Below, in pieces: positions 59,076 through 64,000 of a DNA stretch of 64,000 nucleotides. The position numbers and the translations under genes are program-made. The notes beneath the pieces are model-generated. The model was given only the letters and a program-made list of their open reading frames with translations. It made no database searches and was not told the DNA's origin. Source of the DNA: Amaranthus tricolor (taxonomy: Eukaryota > Streptophyta > Magnoliopsida > Caryophyllales > Amaranthaceae); the NCBI RefSeq assembly GCF_026212465.1, contig NC_080047.1, positions 37,352,174-37,416,173 of the forward strand. Reading direction: 5' to 3'. How positions within the stretch are numbered: the stretch's first letter is position 1; every line of letters starts with the position of its first letter.

Positions 59076-61300
59076 TGTAACACCATGTCATTTTATGACA
59101 TTATTATTTACTATCATAATAATTTTTGAAAATTTTATAATTATATTAAATTATTTAAAATCAGTTAAATTGATTACTTATATATATAAATTTAAAAAGG
59201 CTAACAAATTTATATTAAAAATCGATTTGCTATTACTAAAATAAAGAGGTTCAAATTAAAGTTATACTTGCATTAAAAATTATTGAGCACAATAAAATGG
59301 GGTTTTTATTTTATTTTATTTTGGCCAAACTAGAAAATTCACCCTAGGAAAAGAGAAATTAGGGTTTTTAAGTTGAGACCACTCATTGCCTTCACTTCAC
59401 AAATATCACGTTTTCCCTTTTTTCCATTCTCCCTCACTGTTTTTGCGCCTCCACAAAAGTAGCCCACTGTTTTGGCGCCTCCACGAGCAGCACCAGTCAC
59501 CTATGAGCAGTACAAGCCACCCGACGAGCAGCCACAAGTAGCAGCAGCCTGCGTTGCCTCCTCACAACAGCTGGCTGCGTGTTCTCCTCCCATCAGCAGC
59601 CTGGCTGCTTTGTGCCGCCAGCAGTAGCAGCCGCACTCGGTGCTTCCTCCACCATTCCACACGGTCCTTGGGTCACGGCTACCATATCAACCCCTTGTCT
59701 TTCACCCCCTTTAGTAGTTTCACCATTGTAAGCTATTTTCTTCCACCCTAATTAATTTTTCTAGTTTCTAATTGAAATTTTATAAAGTTTATGAGCTTTG
59801 TGTTGCTTGTATATTATTTTTTTTCTAATGAATCTTATTATGAATGTAGTTAAAGGTGTTGTCTTTGAACATGAATGGATTAGGGTTTGATTTAGAGTTG
59901 AAATTATTAATGGTGTGTGTTCTTATGCTATATTTTGGTGGTGTGATGATTGATTGGATAACCTTACAAGTTGTTTTAAGGCTTAGTTTGGTTGATTATT
60001 TTTATTACAGTGATAGTTGGTATGGTTATGATTGTAGTTGACTATGGGAGTAATTTTGGTTGTTAATTAAGAGTAATAGTTGTTAATGGTTGTTGTTTGA
60101 TTGTTGTTAATTACAACTACTCTTGTTAGGTTGTTATTAAAGTTATAAATAAGATCATGCGTATTGTGTCAACTTATTGTTGATGGTTGCTAAAGTTACT
60201 TGTTGTGATTCTTTGATGGTAGTTTTTCTAACCATGGGGAATGTAGCGAATGATTTCGCGATTCGATAACTTAAGATTTGTCATTATCGTCATACTAGTG
60301 TCATATTAACATTGTAAGATTTAAGTGTGAATTTTTATGTTTTTAAAGTAACGTGAATCATATAACTCCCATTTAGTTGATGTAAAGGAACGATTCACAT
60401 AATACTTCTATTCTTAAAGTCATGGAAAGACTTGCGTCTTTGTTAAGTTGATGATTATGATTATGTTGAATGAGATGTCTGCGTGCTAGAGTAATGAGAG
60501 ACTTATCTTGAATGGATGAAAGTGGTTTGGCATTTAGTTGGTATGACAAAGTAGATAAGTGAACTTATTATTTCTATTTATATAGGTGCCCATTTCATAA
60601 GAGGAAGGTAGAACTTTAATTGGGTGATTTTTGTGACATTTTGGTCGTGCAGTGACGCTTACAGGTACGTACACGCAGTAACTAACCCTTATATATAATT
60701 TGCTTTAAGACATTATTGTTTATTGTGATAATATGCATTGTATCAAAACTATGAGGTATAGTGAATACACTTTATATGAAGAGTTATCGACTATGAAATC
60801 CTTGCGCTTAGAATAGTTTGGAGAATGAGAGTGTTAGTAGAAGGCTGAAACCACCCCCTTACTTATTTAAGAATTGGATTATGCCTTACTTGGAGTTAGA
60901 ATGACTCCTTTATATGTAAATTTCATATTTTGTGTGATTTGCTCAATGAGTTTCGGCGTTCTACTATCCCAGGGCACTCTTTAATAGTCGAAAGCGGGAG
61001 TTATTCCCATTTGATAAAGTATTATATTATGATTAGCTGGCGTGACTCAACTGCCGGTTAATTTAATAGTCCCCTATGTGAGATCCGACGGGATCACCGT
61101 ATCCCTTTTGTTTGTACTTCGCTTTTAAAATACGATATATACAATATCATATTTCTATAATTTTAATATTAATAATACTATAAAATAATAATAATAATAA
61201 AATTATTCTATTAACTAATATTTAACGAAAATCTCTATATATTTTATATATTAATTACTTTAATAATATTAATTACGTTAATAATAATTAAAATCTTAAA

Positions 61301-61310
61301 ATATATATAT

Positions 61311-61349
<39 letters not shown>
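61301..61349. repeat. (TA)n microsatellite
   Basis: About 49 bp of TA repeat with a short ACATACAT interruption, in a very AT-rich stretch (61140-61680). Confidence 0.9.
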
Positions 61350-61351
<2 letters not shown>

Positions 61352-62067
61352 TAAAATATATTATTCTATTTCCTATTTATATATATTTCTCCTTCTAAAA
61401 ATAAATTAAAAATAAAGTTATATTTTGAATTTCATTTGCATTTTTTTCTTTCTACGTTTTACTTAAATTGTAATTTCATTTTTTTAATATTTATATTGAC
61501 AAGAGTATATAGAACAAATATAATTCAATTTTGAAGTCAAAATAAATAATGAAATAAAAAAATGAAATGGTTTCTTTCTGTCTTCCGCCCAATAAATAGG
61601 TTGAATTTTTTGCGATATATAATTTGTATCCAAAAAATGGAGAATATTTGTTTTAAAAATGTATTTTCTCTAAAATATTTTTGTATTGTCATCGGATCTG
61701 GTTGGTTTTAAGTTCTGACTCAATTAGCAACTTTTGTTTCGATTTCTTGCTAATTCAAAGTTTTGATTCCAATTCATTTTATTTTTATCTCGATTGTATC
61801 TACATAACATATCTCTTTTTCGGTATGAGCATACTTTTGTCATTGGGCGCTGGGTGGCTGATACCGCCCCTTGACCGAGGTGTTACCGTCCGGGCCTTGC
61901 AAATCCCAATATGGTGGCCTCTTCTGGATTGGTACCCCAATGTGTTAGTTTTTCTCGAAGGTAGGACCCGAGAGGGTCAGCTGGAGGGGGTATGAGCTCA
62001 TACTTTGCCATGGGTGCGGGGTGGCCGATAACGCTTATGGTCATGTCACTATGCCATGAAGTGGTGA

Positions 62068-62180
62068 AATGATAGAATGTTACTTATTGATAGAAAGTTT
62101 ATTCATTCATAGAAAGCTTACACATTGATGAAACGTTTACTCATTGATAGAAAATTTATTCAATGATAGAGTAGTTTATG
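62068..62180. repeat. 19-bp tandem repeat, about 5-6 copies
   Basis: Units near ATTGATAGAAAGTTTATTC start at 62086, 62105, 62124, 62143 and 62162, with an 18-bp diverged unit before (62068). Substitutions separate the copies, so the array is old. It is within the LTR-like region. Confidence 0.85.
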
Positions 62181-62899
62181 CTAGTGAGAAGTGCGCCTAA
62201 GTTAAGTTACCTCAAGGGAGTTACCAGTCCCAAAGATAAACTATGATCACACTTACTTTAAGATAGACAAGCTCTATAAGGTCATGTGTTAGGTAGTCTG
62301 TTAATGCCTTGGTTGAATTGATACTACGCGTGTTTTGCAAGAGTTTATGTTTTGAGAAGAGGAGTGTGAAGACCTGCATTCTACCCAAGAACACATGGTT
62401 CGGGTTGGAAATGATGTAATGAGATTAAGAAGTACAAGTGGACGATAAATGGTTACTATATGTGCTTGTGTCTTATGAAATTATCTTATGTTGTTGTATA
62501 ACATAATGTTATCTACTAGTTGGCCTTATTATATTTGATGCTAGTTACTGACGTGTACGTGTTTGTGTTTATGTTTGATTGTTGATGACTTTCTATGATT
62601 GTCCTGCTATGACACATTGACCTTTGGTCTAATGTCGAGCAGCAGGAAGATCATAAACAAGCGTAGCAGGTTTTGGAGCTCCTTTTGCATTACATTGCAT
62701 TGGGGGAGAGTGATGAAGGTGAAGCATAACCCGTGTCATACCGTTATCTTTCGATTTTGTAGCTCTTGTTTATCTTTTGTAAACTTTGATTGTATATGCT
62801 TTGTTATGAGGCCTTGTGTCCTCCCTTGTATATCCTTCTTGTAAACTTTCTAAGATTTGCCTGGCTCTCTTAAGTCTTATCCTTCTTCAAGCTCTAACA

Positions 62900-63129
62900 A
62901 TGGCTGCTTTTTTCTCTTCATCTCATCTACTTTTACAATTTTCTTTTTCACCAAGTCTTTCCTTTCAAAATGGTAGCCTTAAGCTTAGATCCAATCAATT
63001 CTTTCCAACAAATCATTCTAAATTTGTTAATGCTTTCACCGCCATTGGATCTTTTGTTGCTCAACTCCGGACTTCAGCAACACTTCGTCAATTGTGTGAA
63101 GGTCATGTACCTGACCACGTCCTCCAAAG
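62900..63129 (+). CDS. RH58: DEAD-box RNA helicase RH58-like, first exon (gene continues beyond window)
   Basis: Exon 1 gives 76 codons plus two bases, ending CCAAAG before GTATGT. The first about 55 residues (MAAFFSSSHLLLQFSF, Ser- and Phe-rich, few acids) look like a plastid transit peptide. The last residues, TLRQLCEGHVPDHVLQ, fit the segment that precedes the Q motif in RH58-type helicases. The remaining exons would lie beyond 64000. The internal-exon pseudogene at 31274-33060 on the same strand begins with the next conserved part (motif I), but a short piece between them (the Q motif) is in neither. ATG 62900 is chosen for the transit-like sequence; an upstream in-frame ATG at 62816 would add 28 unlikely residues. 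Identification rests on a short segment. Confidence 0.6.
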
Positions 63130-63567
63130 GTATGTTTTCACTATTCTTTTTAGGAGTAATACTTCCATTCTAAAAATATCTTCAATTTCATTTTTTGAAT
63201 TTTAAAAAGTTTATTTCTATGTATGGCTCCACTGATTTCTTTTTAGAGTTGCATAATTTTTTGTTGTTTCTGTTCTTCCACTGAATATCATTTTCCATGC
63301 TCTTCCAGCTCTACATATTTACAGTCCGTTTGTTTATGGGTTTTAAATGATAAAACTGATATAAAATTTAACCTAATTTCTTCATGCATGGTTTCACACA
63401 TGTTTAAAGATGACACATTTTTATGAAATTGATGTTTAAATTCATTCTAATTACCACCATTTATGACCCACTATCAATCCGAGCCTTAGGGACATGCTAT
63501 CTTCATATTTCTTGGACCATTTCATTTTTCCCATTACTTGATTGTGCATATAGTATATGACTACATG

Positions 63568-64000
63568 TGTTGTGTGACAGCAGAAGCAACATCGATGAAC
63601 AATAATGAAACAATAAGAAATTCAATGCAAACAATAAGAAAATGACACTAGAGAATTAATGTGGTTCATTGTCAATGTGATAGCTATGTCCACCGTCACC
63701 GAGATCAAATAATTTCACTATAATCGCAAAGAATTTACAAGATGAATTTCAATCACACTCACAAATTATAATGGCTCTCTTGTGATCTCTCTCAATTTGT
63801 GACTCATAATGTATTAATCCGAAAATGGGAGTTTATATACTAATGCCCAATAAAAGGAAGTTATTACATAATAAACACAAAGTAACCGGCCCGAAAGACA
63901 CCTCCCGTGAAAAGAAATCGCCATTTCGCAAGCCGTGTACAACTACGCGAGCCGCGAAATGAAGACAGAACGCACTCCGCGCCCGCCCTGTGGACTCACA
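63568..64000 (-). repeat. LTR (partial at window end) in helicase intron 1
   Basis: About 430 bp match the LTR at 24854-25300 in the same orientation, including ACAATAATGAAACAATAAGA and GTAACCGGCCCGAAAGACAC. Outside its left end there is no primer site, unlike the other copy, so it is a 3' LTR or a solo LTR. It continues past the window. Confidence 0.75.

Larger units (their letters stand above)
59076..62700 (+). mobile_element. Second long LTR-like, non-coding retroelement region
   Basis: It begins TGTAACACCATGTC, like the insertion at 53799. The section at 60590-60680 (CATTTCATAAGAGGAAGG, then GACGCTTACAGGTACGTACAC) parallels 55347-55420 (ATTTATAAGAGGGCG, then AGCGCTTAAAGGTACACGC), so the two are distant relatives. 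No pol or gag frame was found in 3.6 kb. The right end is not fixed; it may reach into the 5' region of the helicase gene. A CAG-rich block lies at 59460-59620. Confidence 0.4.

Noticed and set aside
59554..59751. 65-codon frame rich in Ser/Leu/Ala in a CAG/CTG-rich block
   Set aside because: It resembles a signal peptide by composition only, lies within a retroelement-like region, and has no supporting context.

Overview
The window is nuclear DNA of a flowering plant, most likely a eudicot. It is AT-rich, its genes have GT-AG introns, and decayed Ty1/copia retrotransposons, MITEs and foldback elements fill most intergenic and intronic space. Nothing bacterial, organellar or viral was seen. 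I cannot name the species; protein similarity points only to a dicot.

Layout: 1-6606 is gene-free repeat-derived DNA. A nuclear tRNA-Lys(UUU) lies at 6607-6678. A complete 12-exon minus-strand gene (19068 to 7246, deduced 1118 aa) encodes a SWI2/SNF2 chromatin-remodelling ATPase of the plant CHR12/CHR23 (MINUSCULE) type. From 19 to 30.5 kb is a transposon nest: a foldback element, a MITE inserted in a TRIM-like repeat, a truncated copia gag plus LTR, and a full-length but dead 4.8-kb copia (25646-30477). The 3' part of that copia is also present as a 1.4-kb inverted copy at 22651-24062. At 31274-33060 five consecutive exons of a DEAD-box RNA helicase (RH58 type) form a pseudogene with one premature stop.

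Two intronless SKP1-like genes (35045-35515 and 40601-41077) are a direct duplication that includes their promoters. A 3.9-kb internally deleted copia (36022-39930) sits between them and carries two unexplained small ORFs in its leader. A five-exon minus-strand gene (50406 to 42449) encodes a peroxisomal adenine nucleotide carrier; its introns hold copia and MITE debris, and its second exon has a probable 1-nt deletion that alternative 3' splice-site use could bypass. The right part holds a copia LTR with a tRNA-Met-type primer site, a long foldback element split by a 2.6-kb solo-LTR-like insertion, a hAT-type MITE, the truncated N-terminus of a probable MYB/SANT-like ORF, a second long LTR-like block, and exon 1 (62900-63129) of an apparently intact RH58 gene that runs off the window with an LTR in its first intron.

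The host genes serve unrelated housekeeping roles: chromatin remodelling, ubiquitin ligation, peroxisomal ATP import and probably plastid RNA metabolism. No operon-like or coordinated system is apparent. The main interest lies in the duplication, nesting and palindrome structure of the repeats and their effects on genes. All exon models are deduced by eye from splice consensus, reading phase and remembered family features; no alignment or transcript data were available.
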